Shown piece by piece: positions 1-12,259 of a stretch of 64,000 nucleotides of DNA; positions within the stretch are counted from its first letter, which is position 1, and every line of letters starts with the position of its first letter. The notes beneath the pieces are model-generated. The model did no database searches. It saw only the letters and a list, made by a program, of their open reading frames with translations, and was not told the DNA's origin. Location: NCBI GenBank assembly GCA_961205875.1, contig OY540818.1, forward strand, positions 13,118,761 to 13,182,760. Direction: 5' to 3'. The translations under genes and the position numbers were made by a program. This DNA comes from Sialis fuliginosa (lineage: Eukaryota > Arthropoda > Insecta > Megaloptera > Sialidae).

Positions 1-446
1 CATCTTCAGTAATTTATTTCTTATTCTGTATTGACTATTATATTTTTTATATAAAATGGAAAGTGTTACAAATCACAAATTAACTTCCTCTACGGTTAAA
101 TGATTATGACTATCGGTTCCATCAATTTTAAATTGAAAAAAAAGAATGAAAAAATTTGCACGAAGAAAAATAAATCTGAATTGCGCGAAAGAAAATATGA
201 AAGCAGAAGTTTTAAATAAAATATAATGTGTATTTTCTCTGACATAGCTGCGGTTGCAATGTATTTTTATTTGTGAATAAAAGATGCATTGTGATTTTTA
301 TATTTTACGGATTATTGACTCTTTGAGTACATGACAGGTTCTTTTTGTTATGTATTGTGGTATAGTTTTTTGAACGTGATGTTTAGTATGCGGAGAAAAA
401 TGAATTTATAAGAAATGTTAGTCCGCCTCATTTATTTTGTACATGA
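1..446. other. AT-rich spacer, nothing recognised
   Basis: Stops occur in all frames and A/T runs are frequent. I see no repeat terminus and no G+C island in this stretch. Confidence 0.6.
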
Positions 447-772
447 TTAATAAAAATATATAATTAAAAACGTGCAATTTGCCAAAATTCTATCGAATGT
501 TAAACTATCGAAAGTTGAAAGAACTTTAATATTATAATTCATATTATTGTTATGATTAACATAATAATCATGAATAGTGTATTTAGATTCCCAATCAACA
601 TTTTTGGGTCCTACTAAATTTGATAACTTTTTTTTCGTTGCTATCTCAAATTTCCTGCCCCCGATCGACAATTTTGCGCCTGCTACTAATCTTTTTTTAT
701 ATAATTTTATTATCAAAGTAATACCCGAGGCGAGTGCCTCCTTTCCCCCCCCACCCTCACGGTACGCTACTG
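447..772 (-). mobile_element. hAT-like element fragment with one terminus
   Basis: Read on the minus strand, the sequence starting at 772 is CAGTAGCGTACCGTGAGGG followed by a G-rich tract. This has the form of the CAGTGGCGTA... terminus of many arthropod hAT elements. Further left on the minus strand lies an 89-codon open frame (716 to 447) rich in Lys and Asn that I do not recognise. An overlapping plus-strand frame (577-777) conflicts with it, so coding is doubtful. No partner terminus was found to the left, so the left boundary is arbitrary. Confidence 0.4.
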
Positions 773-1379
773 TATAAAAGTAAGAAATTATTTAAATTTT
801 CACTGATTATATAGCGTTTTTTTTGTCAATATAGTGACTATGTAAACTTAATTTTGTATATTCCAAAAACGTTGTTTTGGGTTATTTAAAACATTCTTAT
901 GAAAATAATTTATAAGGTTTTGATATTTGGTATAGATACTCTTGAATACTACAGAATTAAATACTCTAAAATTTTTACCCCATACGAGAGTTGCTTTCTT
1001 CCTTAAATGTCAAAAAACATCCTCAAATGTTGGTGAATGTTTGGTTTTTTGCAATTATGTATCTAATAAACGGTACATTGGATTGTAAATAATAAAATTC
1101 TCAATAAGAAAGATCAAATGCATATTTACTTGAAATAAATTTGTTTCTTGCTGCAAATAACTTATGAACGACTTGGTTTTTTGTAGAAAATACAGATAAC
1201 CTGAATTTATAGAGTGTAAAATATTCTATCAGAATCATTGAGCAGTATTATTTGAATAAGTTTTCAATCTTGTACAATTTTACTTTTAACTATTTCAATA
1301 AGTGAATATTCACTATAAATTAGTGATTTCTAACCAATACAGTTTCAGAGAGCAGTCGATATATTTATGCCTAATATAA
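773..1379. other. AT-rich spacer
   Basis: No feature recognised. Short A and T runs only. Confidence 0.6.
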
Positions 1380-1530
1380 TTTGAGATACGGTCCTGTCCA
1401 AGCTGCTGTAGAGCGGCGAAAGATGCTATTTGTTGGTGCGGTGATGGACGCCCGACAGCTCGCCGGTGTCCACACCTACGTCACCTCCGCGGGGGGCCCC
1501 TTGCCCACGCCTCACACGTGCTAACCAACT
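1380..1530. other. G+C island, candidate conserved non-coding element
   Basis: About 150 bases of distinctly higher G+C with several CpG dinucleotides and a GCGGGGGGCCCC tract, embedded in AT-rich DNA. No open frame of useful length crosses it and no transposon termini flank it. It could be a regulatory element, a non-coding exon or an old insertion. Its function cannot be read from the sequence. Confidence 0.35.
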
Positions 1531-2029
1531 CTCAATATCTGTAATGACAATCGCCCGTTTACTGCTATTACTTTTCTACTAAATTGTGCTACGTGCCTTT
1601 TCTAATTTGGAAGGTGCATCATTTTCTAGTATAATAAATTAGTTGTAGAGTCTGTATCTGATTGTAATTCTGTGCCTAAGTTCATGACATACTGCCGCTG
1701 AAATACATATATGAAATTTTACATGTCATCTTTGAAAGTGATTAATGAATTTTAATGTACTGTTTATTTACTTTTCTAATTGGTTAATGATTGCTTAGAT
1801 ATTTAAAATCAAATATATTTGTATACACATATCAAATACTTTTGTCAATGTATCTAATTTGCTTTTATGATAATTACAGTAGTCTATTATATAATTTTGG
1901 ATAATATGAAGTGTTTATATACAGAATTCAAGCCTTAAATATACATTAGCGTAGACATCTAGTACAATCTACATATATCGTTACAGTTACAATTATTAAT
2001 TAAATATTGGCTCGATAAGCAGTCTACAA
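1531..2029. other. AT-rich spacer
   Basis: No feature recognised beyond poly-A/T stretches. Confidence 0.6.
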
Positions 2030-2120
2030 CAGTGCTTCTTCAACTTTTTGATGTCGCGGCTCCCCTACAACTCAAATTGATAACCCACGGCCCTCCTAAT
2101 TTTTTTTTTTGGAACCCAAG
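2030..2120 (+). mobile_element. hAT-like terminal fragment (CAGTGCTTCTTCAAC type)
   Basis: Position 2030 begins CAGTGCTTCTTCAACTTTTT followed by a 'cgcggctcccc' segment. This matches the common animal hAT terminus pattern CAGTGNTTCTCAACC. It is followed by a T-run and no matching right terminus was found. Probably a truncated element, with the extent uncertain. Confidence 0.4.
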
Positions 2121-2318
2121 TTGATTAAACAAATTTCTTTGTTTCATATTCACTCCTATACAACTGTGGTGCTATCTGGCCGTAAAGGAAGTGTTTAGGA
2201 TTCTCGCCAACAGTTTAAAATTTTTGATTTAAAAAAAACAGTTGTAAAAATATAATCATTTTAACATTTCAGCATTAACAAAATTTCATATAATCATAAT
2301 TTAAGCAAGTATGGACAT

Positions 2319-3423
2319 CAGTGGCGAGGCGTGAAATTTTTAATAAGGGAAGCATATTTTGTCAATCCTCCTCCTCCTATTAACAAAAAAACTAGTTATG
2401 AAACACTTTAAGTTCAAGCTTTTACTTTTTTAAATAAATTCTTATATATTTATATAGTAATTATATGGTTCTACGTCTTATTCTCTTGTATTTTAGTCGA
2501 TATTTGTATGACGAATTGAAGTTCACTGCAGGAAATTTCACTAAAAAATTTCGAATTTTTGATTTCGTTAAAAGTATGTTTATTGTATAGAAAATGACGT
2601 GAAAAGTTGTTTGTTTCAAACCGCAGGTCTGTATCTCAAACCGTTCTCGAGATATAGCCTCTCAAAGTTTTAGTTTTTTCAAATTTTTGGAGAAAAAAGG
2701 CCATAACATTTGAACGCATGATCGGAATTGATTTTAGTTGACGGATTTGAAATCAGCGTGTCAAAATCTATATAATGACATGTATAATACTTTAAAACTC
2801 GACAAAAAAATTTTGGTTAAAAATCGACATTTTTTTAAGGTATACCCCTTTGAATTTTTTCGATTTTTCGCGAAATTTTTTTTTCCGAGTTTTAAGGTAT
2901 TATACATGTCATTATATAGATTTTGACACGCTGATTCCAAATCCGTCAACTAAAATCAATTCCGATCATGCGTTCAAATGTTATGGCCTTTTTTCTCCAA
3001 AAATTTGAAAAAACTAAAACTTTGAGAGGCTATATCTCGAGAACGGTTTGAGATACAGACCTGCGGTTTAAAACAAACAACTTTTCACGTCATTTTCTAT
3101 ACAATAAACATACTTTTAACGAAATCAAAAATTCGAAATTTTTTAGTGAAATTTCCTGCCGTGAACTTCAACTCGTCATACAAATATCGACTAAAATACA
3201 AGAAAATAAGACGTAGAGGTATTATAGTTTTATAATTGAGCGTGTAAATTAATATTAAATGTTATTTTTGCTTTTTGGTTAAAATGTTCGAGTTGCGCAT
3301 AAAGATGAATATTATAATAATATTTTTAAATTATTTATTAACTGAAAACACAGATTTGTATTAATTTACCCATAAAGTAAGGGAAGCACTGCTTCCCCTG
3401 CTTCCATGGACGCTCCGCCACTG
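2319..3423. mobile_element. Non-autonomous hAT-like foldback element, copy P1
   Basis: The element opens with CAGTGGCGAGGCGTG and closes with a segment whose reverse complement is CAGTGGCGGAGCGTCC, a short hAT-type inverted terminus. The flanking octamers ATGGACAT (2311-2318) and ATGTACAA (3424-3431) agree at 6 of 8 positions, consistent with an aged 8-bp target duplication. The inside is dominated by a ~745-bp palindrome. The right 200 bp is nearly identical to the right end of the copy at 53-55 kb. There is no transposase frame. Confidence 0.7.
2471..3216. repeat. Near-perfect long palindrome, arms about 360 bp
   Basis: The left arm starting CTACGTCTTA at 2471 is repeated as its reverse complement ending at 3216. 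Dyad symmetry is centred near 2843-2844 with only about 25 unpaired bases in the middle. Both strands therefore encode almost the same 62-codon frame (2738-2926 plus, 2761-2949 minus), which follows from the symmetry and is not evidence of a gene. A transcript crossing it would fold into a long hairpin. Confidence 0.9.
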
Positions 3424-4204
3424 ATGTACAATTCATAATATATATAGTAATATAAAATTATGATTAAACATAAAATGTTTTGATACTTTTGAGCGAACCT
3501 TTTCTTTTGCTTTACTGCTAAAATGGCCTATTTGCAGACTTAAGTTTATAAACAAAAAGTGATTGATTTGAAATTCTATACAACTCCTGAAGGTTTATTG
3601 CTATGTTTACAGGATATCCTGTATGTATCTCCTTCCCCATCATATAAATGAAATACTAATTGTATTAATTAATTAAATATAGCTCACAATAGAAGCACTT
3701 ATTTATTACCCATTTTACACAATCAAGCAACAGTATAATAAAATAAAGTATCCAAACATAGTATTTGTATAATAAATAAGATCTCATTATGCTCATTTAA
3801 AGCACACTAATTATTTTGAAATACGCGAACCGTAACGTGAATTATTGTTTATGTACAGACCATAGATTCAACTCTAGTTCGGTAAATATTAAAGAAGCTA
3901 ATATTTTGAATCCCACATACACGCACACAGACATATAGGTACATGTATGTATATCTTCTGCCCCTCTCTTCATGCGGAACACGCCTTTACTAGCTGAATC
4001 ACAATAAAAATCGTACAAAGGGTAATAAAGCTATAAATATATCAAAGAACAAGCATCTCATCTGTATACCCGAGCCCACACAGGGACCACTAACATATCA
4101 TATTAATATAATTTCTACAACTATACATCATTCCTTCATCACGTGTATCTGGATGGTAACTAACTATAAATTAGATTTTCTAGCTTGTTGGTTTTGTATG
4201 TCTT
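3424..4204. other. AT-rich spacer with short CA/TG-rich patch
   Basis: Around 3920-3950 there is an ACACGCACACAGACATA-like patch followed by TGTATGTATAT. Nothing else is recognised. Confidence 0.55.
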
Positions 4205-4295
4205 TTGTTTTGCTACAGCTGGTTTGTTAGTTTGTTTGGCGGTAAACAAAAACAAAAAAATATCTAGTAGCAGGTTCAAATCTCGCCGCAGGTTT
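4205..4295 (+). repeat. Degenerate tRNA-like sequence, possible SINE head
   Basis: GGTTCAAATCTCGCC at about 4271 matches the internal B box (GGTTCRANTCC) of polymerase III promoters. GCTACAGCTGGTT at about 4212 resembles an A box. Box spacing is some 10-15 bases longer than in a tRNA because of an A-rich insert, and the T-arm stem has a mismatch. It is not a functional tRNA. A decayed tRNA-derived SINE or a tRNA pseudogene is the likeliest explanation, but chance similarity is possible. Confidence 0.3.
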
Positions 4296-6633
4296 GGATG
4301 TTGTAGATTTTTGTTTAATTAACGAGTGCTGATGATCTAACATGAGCTAATGCTTACCAAAATATAGTTTGTGTAACCCAGGAAATGCTCAGCTTTATTA
4401 GTTTTGTATAGTGTGTTTTTTAGTTTAAATAATTAAATTTAGTATTTAATTATTTTTCTAAATCAGTTATATAATTATCTACGACCTTTAGAACTGTTCT
4501 AGATGATGATAATATTAATTCAGGAACTTAAATTTTTTACTAAAGTAAAAAAGCTGTCATGGATACCATGAGTCTTTATTTTACGTAATACTAAGAGTAA
4601 ACCGTGTACGCATTTCAAATTGTAATAAAATACTTGATAAGACAGAAAAAATGCATGCAACAAAAGTTATAGATAATAATATTCCCTATAACTTTTAACT
4701 AAAACATTTTTTTCTAATTCGTACCGTTTCAAAAATGATTCAATAACTAACAAGAGTAAACATCCGTTTCTAGTTGAAAGATCATTTTTGAAAATAGAAA
4801 AATCTTAAATATAAATTTCCACTCTTTTTTTGGCGTATTTGTACCGTATCTACAGTTAGACAAAGAAAGAAGACATAATGGATTCAGAATTCGAAAAAAT
4901 CAGTATTCCTGTAAATAGGTTAATATATGAAATTAAGAAAAAAGAACTTATTTTTATTAACATCCGGTCTAACTGTTGTGATTTGCAAATATCTGTTATC
5001 ACATCGATTTTGTTATTTTTTCTAGTTGCAGAATACAGAGAGAATTTTTTTACAGATATAAACGTAATAAAGTGTTTTATAGCTCCTTAACAAATCTCAG
5101 GACAATCATTTAAAATTTGAAGCCTAAAATTCATAATGCCAACATGTTTTTTTTTGTCTATGTTCTCTTTCATTTACTGGCAATTGAAAGGTAATCGTGG
5201 ATTTAACATTAAGTTTTTAAATTGAAGCCTCCAAAATGGGTGTTATTGGTACTCAATATGCGAATTTGCGAGAAAATGGAAACGATGCATAGGTTTTTCT
5301 TTTGCAAACTCCTTTGAAAATTCTGCGGAATCTAAGTTTATGTAATTAATATTATAACTAATTTTTTATTTGTCTATAAAAGTAAGAAATGAGCTATTAT
5401 ACACTATAAATAATATATTTTCTTTCCATTTCTATCACATATTGCAACAGTTATTTTAAAATGTTTTCTCGTCAGTAGTAAATAATTTTATACATCCGTT
5501 GTCATAATGTTTATGAAATATAGTTGATTTCGCAGTATTTATTATATATTTTGTAAATTATACAAATACATGTTACTACCTACATATTTTAGAGATAATG
5601 GCATGAATGAAAACATTTTAAAATGAAGATTTATTTTCCATAAATTCACAAAACTATATGTCTTATTAGAGCTAATATACTAACAATGAGAAACTAGATA
5701 TTTTAAATAAATGTTATTTAGAGGTTTGAAAATATCGGTAGATATTTGATATTCTTAATATCTGAAATTTTTTATCAATTAGTTATAAAAATTATTAAAT
5801 TAAAACAAATTAAGGATCACTTATATAAATAGCAACTCACAGGACTTAAAAGTAATTATTTTTTTTGATCATCAGTAACACAAATAGTATTAATAATTAT
5901 AGAGAAATTCAATATGAATTGTAATATAAAACATAACTCGGTATTAAATTTCTTAAAAATGATACTGAAAGAAATATTGTATTACATATTTAATATAGAT
6001 ATTGTTACTTGATTGAATATTGCAATAAGTGAAATTTTAATTCATAGATTCACAGTAATAATACATTTGTAACGTATAGGTAATATTACAGGATACATTT
6101 TTTCAACAATCAGATTTCTCTTTTTTTTCTCATCAATCAAAATATGATGAGAAATAAGTAAAATTGATTATCTTTTGTTTGTCCAGGAAACTAAAAATTA
6201 ATGAAATTACTTGTTATTGAACAAAAAAAAAAAATTACTTTCTCCTGTAAAATTGAAATGTTTGATATTTTACAACAATAACTGGAATACTAGAAGAATT
6301 TTATTTGACAGGAAAATAATCATTCATCTATCATAAGAATTATTAACTCATATATAAATAAAAGTATTGATGAGAATAAGATTGGTGAATATAAAAACAT
6401 TCTAGTAATTTATGTTTCAAAATATTGCCCATATCTATAAAATTTAATTAAAATTGATTTTATACACGCCTATTAATCTAATGCTTTCCGCTTTTCCGCC
6501 CAAATTACTATCACTTAATTAAATTAAACGTCAAACAAAACGACATAAACTATGATTTTGGTTTAAAAAAATAGAGAAATTATGAAGACTTTTGTCTCTA
6601 TATTTAATTATATAAACAAAATATATTTATTAT
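4296..6633. other. AT-rich spacer, no features
   Basis: More than 2 kb of AT-rich DNA. A 70-codon frame (4878-5090) has no recognisable motif, and its hydrophobic low-complexity content is what AT-rich DNA yields by chance. Confidence 0.55.
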
Positions 6634-7220
6634 TTAGGTAGTGGCACCAGTCTTGGCAAGGATCCCAGTAATGATAAATTTTTAATTAAATGTACGAAAT
6701 TAGAAATATGTGTTGATATTTGATTACTACCATTCCTGAATATTAATCTACCTATATACATTTAACTGTCTTACAGCGTGATTTGGTGACAATCGGCCAA
6801 TAGGTGTCAAAATGGGTGACATTTAAACTAATTATTAGTATTATTTATTTGTTAATTATTATATTATCACAGCAACTGCTTTACATTGTTTCAAATTTGA
6901 CGATTCTTTCTTTTATATCTTTTGTGTCGTAATACTTATCATTTTGTAATCATTAGCAAGTGTCCATCACTACGTGCTCATTACTGGTTTTACTTTATCC
7001 ATTACTGGAGAAAGAACATAAACAAAATAAAAGGCTATAATTTAACAAACAAACTATATTTGGGAACTTTTGTAATTTAATTGATAAAAAAAAGAGTTAC
7101 TTGTTTTATTAGTAACATGAGTTCATGAGAATTACAAAAAACAAGCACATTCATCAAAAAAAAAAAAAAAATAAACGAAAACTTGTTCTTATAGCGGCTA
7201 TAACTGGTGCCTTTACCTTA
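6634..7220 (+). mobile_element. TIR element family A, copy 1 of 6 (587 bp)
   Basis: Starts TTAGGTAGTGGCACCAGT and ends ACTGGTGCCTTTACCTTA, an inverted pair close to the family consensus TAAGGTACTGGCACCAGT. TA at both ends would suit a TA or TWA target duplication. The inside has no coding frame and carries several copies of CAGTAATGG or its complement (about 6667, 6984 and 7003). It is the longest copy in the window and includes an A-run near 7155. Confidence 0.8.
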
Positions 7221-8880
7221 TATTTAATTATAACGAACCTAATATTTTTAACGTATTATGATATATCGGTACTGACAATTTTACATTGTTTTAATTAATT
7301 TTTAATACAAAAATAACTAGCTCATTCACGATCAGTTTGAAAATAAATCTTCATTATTATTATTTCACATATTTACACTTAAGAAGCGTAGTGTTTAGTA
7401 TTTTCAGCTACTTATGAGGAGAATATAAAATTATCTTTTGATTGATTGATAGATGCGTGTGGTGTATCCTAGTTGTTATGGTAATGATCACGATTGGGTT
7501 AGAGCTCACAGCGTAAAGAAAATAAATACGCTGAAAGATTAATAGTTGTCTTGAATACTTATAAACATTTATAATGACTTCTAACTCAGGAAAATGCATT
7601 CGGATCATATATTACTGATATACTGTTTCACTTCTTATTGCAAGTATTATTAGAATAAGTGATCACCTTTTATATCTAAATGGATTATGCTCAACTCTTT
7701 TTATTATATTTGATGAATGATTCTGTGCTGTCCAATAACTGAAAGGTAATAACAACTTTTTGTTTATAATTTTAAAGCATTTAAGAATACATTTATTTGT
7801 GTTATTACTTATTTACTGTATTATAGTAATTAATACTCTTTAATGCTTTTCTATTATAATGATTACTAGTAACACCGAATAATTGTCGACACTGGTTTAT
7901 TTCAAAGCAATATAATATGCCTTGTATTTGTATTGTTTGTTAGTGAATTAACAGTATACATAATGGGATTCTGTGAAGTCATTGGAAGAAATTTCTAATT
8001 AGTATCTACTATACTTAACATTAAAAACTTAATGTAAAGTGTCAATAGAGTTTTTTTGTAATTTTGTTGTATTGGTATTTCGCGAAAACTAATAGTCCGT
8101 ATTTTGTTAAAATTTAAAATTATTTAATTAATCAATTTATTTCTTATTATCTTGACGCTTAAACTTAGCGTTTATAGAACACATAAAAATTTAAAATTGT
8201 TGCACCAACGATTTAAGTGAAGCTTAAATCGTTAAGTATCACCTAAATAAACAGATAAGTTTGAGCGGTGAGACCGGGCATCAAAGTTTTTGATTTAGAT
8301 CTAATTTTTAATTTTCATAGAACTTTTTTTAAATTTTTGTTAAAATAAGTTAAATTAGTGGTATAAAATACGTATTTTACATTACAAATACTATTTTTTG
8401 ATGTTATACTTCTTTAGTTGTACCGCTGGGCATTGGAAAATATTTTTAGATAAGTATTTTAAATATTGACTGCGTTAAGCGGTGACGCGAGAATTGCCAA
8501 GTTAAAATCTATTCAAGTCAAAATTATCAAATTTTTAAGCTAAAATAAACCAGATTTAACTATTTCAAGATATCTCAAGAACGATAAAGTGTTTCACGAT
8601 AAAGTGTTTCACGATTCCATTAGTATTTAACTGCTATTTTTTCAATCAGTAGGAACTTTTCTAGTTAAGAGCAACTATACCAACATTGAAAAACGAATAA
8701 CATTTAAGACATTCAAATTATAATGTTATTGACTGAAAAACTATAATTATTATATCAAATTTATATAATCAATAAACAACAAAAAACAAAAGAAACCTTT
8801 GAACTGTACGCATATTGTTTTTTGTTGAGTGATGTTCTTGTTAACCAGTTATTAAGTGAGAAATCGAAGAAAAACATAAA
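7221..8880. other. AT-rich spacer with a small tandem duplication
   Basis: The 15-mer ACGATAAAGTGTTTC is directly duplicated at 8581-8610. Near 8204-8235, AACGATTTAAG and CTTAAATCGTT form a short hairpin. No gene is visible. Confidence 0.55.
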
Positions 8881-9115
8881 CTTTTCGGAGGTCATTCTTT
8901 ATTTCGCGTTTTACATGCGCTTTAGCAATGGTTATTAAAGCAAACGAGTTGGCCATTTCACTGTTAAATAATCTTCATTATAAATTATCTGGTATTGAAT
9001 CGCAATTCGATTGTCAGGAACGCTGATGTAATGTTCGATATCCCAACATGAAGATGCTAAAGGTCACGCCCGTTGGATCGCGGTGCTACCGCAACGGTTC
9101 TACAACAGATTTTAA
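8881..9115. other. Higher-complexity island, candidate regulatory element
   Basis: This stretch has more G+C and less homopolymer than its surroundings, notably the segment GGTCACGCCCGTTGGATCGC near 9062. It contains no open frame and no repeat terminus. Nothing identifies its target gene. Confidence 0.3.
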
Positions 9116-10229
9116 TACACGACCTCAACTATTTATTTTTATTTTTTCATTGTGTATAAAACTAAACGTACATATGTATGTATGTACTTTATGATCTGTA
9201 TGGTCGATATACAAACTTTTAAATATCATAGTTAAGAGGATAATGAATCATGTTCATCTAAAGTAGACAAGTAAGTGTCATTCGAAAGGTCTCTGCTTGA
9301 AGTACTTTTTTTTAGAAAAAACAGATTTTGTTATACTATCAGTAGTCTTGGGGAAGCATTAGCATATGCCAGTTATTACCGACTGTTGGAAAGCAGTTAA
9401 AAAAATCTGATTTTGCACGCACGGAGAAAAATATGTCATAACAAACACTCAATTTTTACAGAAATATTACTATTTGATTCAGTATTCTTCAAACGTACAA
9501 TTTTGTAATTCATCCATATTAATGATAATATACATTGTAAATGTTGTATCGCATATAAAAAAACAATTGTTGAGGCACGTCTGTCTTACCCATCTTTATT
9601 TAGCAATGGACACATACGCACACTGGTGGAGAAATCTGAAACTAAAAAATACCATTTATTTGGTTCTTCTAAAATCTTTTACTTATAAAAGCAAACTGAA
9701 AACACAGTACTGACGAAACTTAACTTGCGTTTATTTCTATACATTGCTAGGTCACGTGTTACTAAATAAAATTACTATATGAATAGTAATTTTTGCGTGC
9801 AGGATCGAAATCTATATTATTGGTATAGTTTAATTTGTTATACCATTAAAAAAATATTAATAATAATAATTAATTCAACACAATCGTAGTATTTATTGTA
9901 TTGTCTTTTAATAAAAATTGAAGTATCGAATAGAAAAATCTACTAACAATAGAAATGAAATAATTTGTATAACACTTAACAAATAATTCAACTTAAGAAT
10001 AATTAGTTGAATAAATCAAGTAAATCATATTTACGAATATAGTAAAAATTACAATTACAATACATATTAAAACTGATATTATTTTTTGATACAAAATTGA
10101 AATTTTTAATCGGCAACTGTAATTAAAAAAAAAATCGACTCAATTTTTCTCCGTGCGCACAACGATTAATATTAATTATATTGAAATATGTAACTTAACA
10201 ACGTAAGATACCATAAGTGAGCTTCTAAA
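9116..10229. other. AT-rich spacer
   Basis: Contains a short ATGTATGTATGTAC microsatellite near 9173 and a 79-codon frame (9474-9713) without recognisable features. CACGGAGAAAAA near 9420 is mirrored by TTTTTCTCCGTG near 10144, so a ~0.7 kb insertion with short inverted ends is possible but unproven. Confidence 0.5.
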
Positions 10230-10480
10230 CTAGAAAATAGTGTCAATCTACGTAGGTCACGATGTGTATGACGGCATAATGATACCGAGGCGGAACGTCC
10301 GTACGCGGTGGCAGCAGCAGAAGGCTGGGGCGGCGGCTCCTTCGGCAGCCGAGAGCTGCGCCCCAGGGCCCCGCTCGCAGGGCCACGCCAGTCACGACCT
10401 CTGCTGTAATAGAGACCACGCGTTGTTACAACAGCGCGTCCATTCATACGGCAACAGTGAAGAAACACAACACAACAATT
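10230..10480. other. Isolated G+C/CpG island, candidate exon or regulatory element
   Basis: Roughly 200 bases of high G+C and CpG content sit between AT-rich flanks. They include GGGGCGGCGGCTCC and GCGCCCCAGGGCCCCGC. Open frames exist on both strands across it (10240-10482 plus, 80 codons; 10468-10172 minus, 98 codons). Both are Ala/Arg/Gly/Ser-rich, as expected of any GC-rich patch, and neither resembles a known domain. It could be a conserved regulatory element, a non-coding exon, a small coding exon or a GC-rich insertion. Confidence 0.4.
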
Positions 10481-10721
10481 AACCGGTGTTCGAATTAGTT
10501 TTTAAATTAAAACATACCATTAGGATCTACTGCGCAGCTAATTTTAAATTATTGTTATTATTTTTTAAATTATACACTGTTAATTAACATGCTTATGAAA
10601 TCATTTAAATTTATTATTACTATAAAAATGTATTGATTTATTTATGTGGAGTTTTATTAACAATATAAATAATTATGTCGTATCTTTTGGGGTTAATTGT
10701 TATTAAATATTCTTATAGAAC
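10481..10721. other. AT-rich spacer
   Basis: No feature recognised. Confidence 0.6.
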
Positions 10722-11128
10722 GACTAGCTGTGCCCACGCGGCTTTGCTCGCGTAGACTACGGAATTATTGTTTAGGTTTTTTGAAAAATATAGTTGAATT
10801 AAGTACAAACACGATTAGTTATTATTGTAATAATAACTAATCAACACCTTAATAACCTAACAAAAACGAATCAGAATAAAAAGTACAAATTATTTTTGTT
10901 CAGTTTAAATTTAGATGTTAATTTGTAAAAACAATTTATTATTATTATTATCGTCACTGCTTCTTCCTTATATTACCTAACATAACAAAATATATCCTAT
11001 AAACTGGCTAGAGAACTTATCTATGAATTCAAAAAAACACGTAAATCGGATAAGTGGTTCTCGATTTAAAAGCTAACGGACAGACAGACAGATAGAGAGA
11101 CGTTGAGCTTTATATATATTAAGGATAT
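10722..11128 (+). mobile_element. RTE-like non-LTR retrotransposon or derived SINE fragment
   Basis: It begins GACTAGCTGTGCCCACGCGG followed by 'ctttgctcgcgt'. It ends with GGACAGACAGACAGATAGAGA and 'gagctttatatatatta'. This combination is typical of abundant insect RTE-like elements and their short derivatives. No reverse transcriptase frame remains. The family name is from general knowledge of such repeats and has not been compared here. Confidence 0.5.
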
Positions 11129-12259
11129 AGTGGAAGTAATGTACAATATAGTAATAACATAGCACTACAGAAATACATGATTTAAACCCGAAGGATCCAT
11201 GAAATTAAAATTTAATATAAATGACTTAAAAATATTATTTTACAATGAGTCATTAAAATACTTACATAGTTGAAAGGTCATATAAAAATGCATTAGTGTA
11301 TTTCCTATACATTGTTGAATAATAAATGTTTTAGATTAAATTGGAATACAGTTTATAAATAAAAATGTAGAAAATTATTGGCGCGTGCAAATCGAAACTT
11401 ACTTTATAATATTTATGAATACTTTGAGCCAAACAGGCCAACTAATTTACCTAATAACACCTCCGGGGGCCGATTTTCAAAGGCATGAAAATTTAACACG
11501 CATTATAATTATATTCACTTAAAAATATAATGTTTTTTAGAGAAACTTATATATAATTATTGTCATAAAGATATTTAGAATAGTGTGCGGCAAATATTAC
11601 TATAATTTGAAAATTATAAAATAGCGTAAGAAACGCTACTTTTTTTTAAATTTTACTTTCTTATTATATATTACCGCGAAATACATACACAATAAATAAT
11701 CTAATATTAATAATTTATATCTATAATTAATATTACTTTATGATAAGTAAACATTTATAATTTAATTTGAGTATATTTTTACGGGGACGATAAAATAAAT
11801 ATTTTTTTCAGGAGCTTTATTATATAATATTGTTAACTTTATTATAATAAAAAAAATGTGTTTGAGATATGACGACCAAAATAATGTGTAATTTTTTAAG
11901 TCTTTTTCTTTGTTATTCTATGGTTTTCCGTTGTTCTAATACAATTAATAATAAATAATATTACTTAACGAAAGTAGATAAGGAAACTTCTGTTTTGAAA
12001 TAATACCAGTAGATAGTTGTTTCAAGAATTGCTTAAGATCGATACAAATAAAATATATGTGTATTCGTTTTTCTTTCACAATTATCAAAAACAATTGTTT
12101 TAATTATCTAAATGTACTTCTGTTTATTTTGAAATATTGATTTATTATTTTTTATTGTATATACATACGTAATAAAAAAATTCGAACTCGATATTTGGGT
12201 AGAATTTCACGTTTTGGGGGTATTTAAATCGACGTTTGTTTGTATGTCGGGATCGTTAT
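11129..12259. other. AT-rich spacer
   Basis: No feature recognised. A small CTCCGGGGGCC patch lies at about 11461. Confidence 0.55.

Noticed and set aside
2738-2949. Near-identical 62-codon frames on both strands, repeated at 54291-54502, as a conserved small protein
   Set aside because: Identity between strands and copies follows automatically from the palindrome and its duplication. No sign of selection for codons can be inferred.
5740-5757. Similarity to insect miR-190 (agatat.ttgatattctt)
   Set aside because: The seed is altered by a missing G and the surrounding sequence does not form a convincing precursor hairpin. Chance in AT-rich DNA.
9420-10155. 0.7-kb element bounded by CACGGAGAAAAA and TTTTTCTCCGTG
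   Set aside because: A 12-bp inverted pair is suggestive, but no further terminal identity, flanking duplication or second copy is visible. Mentioned only within the spacer entry.
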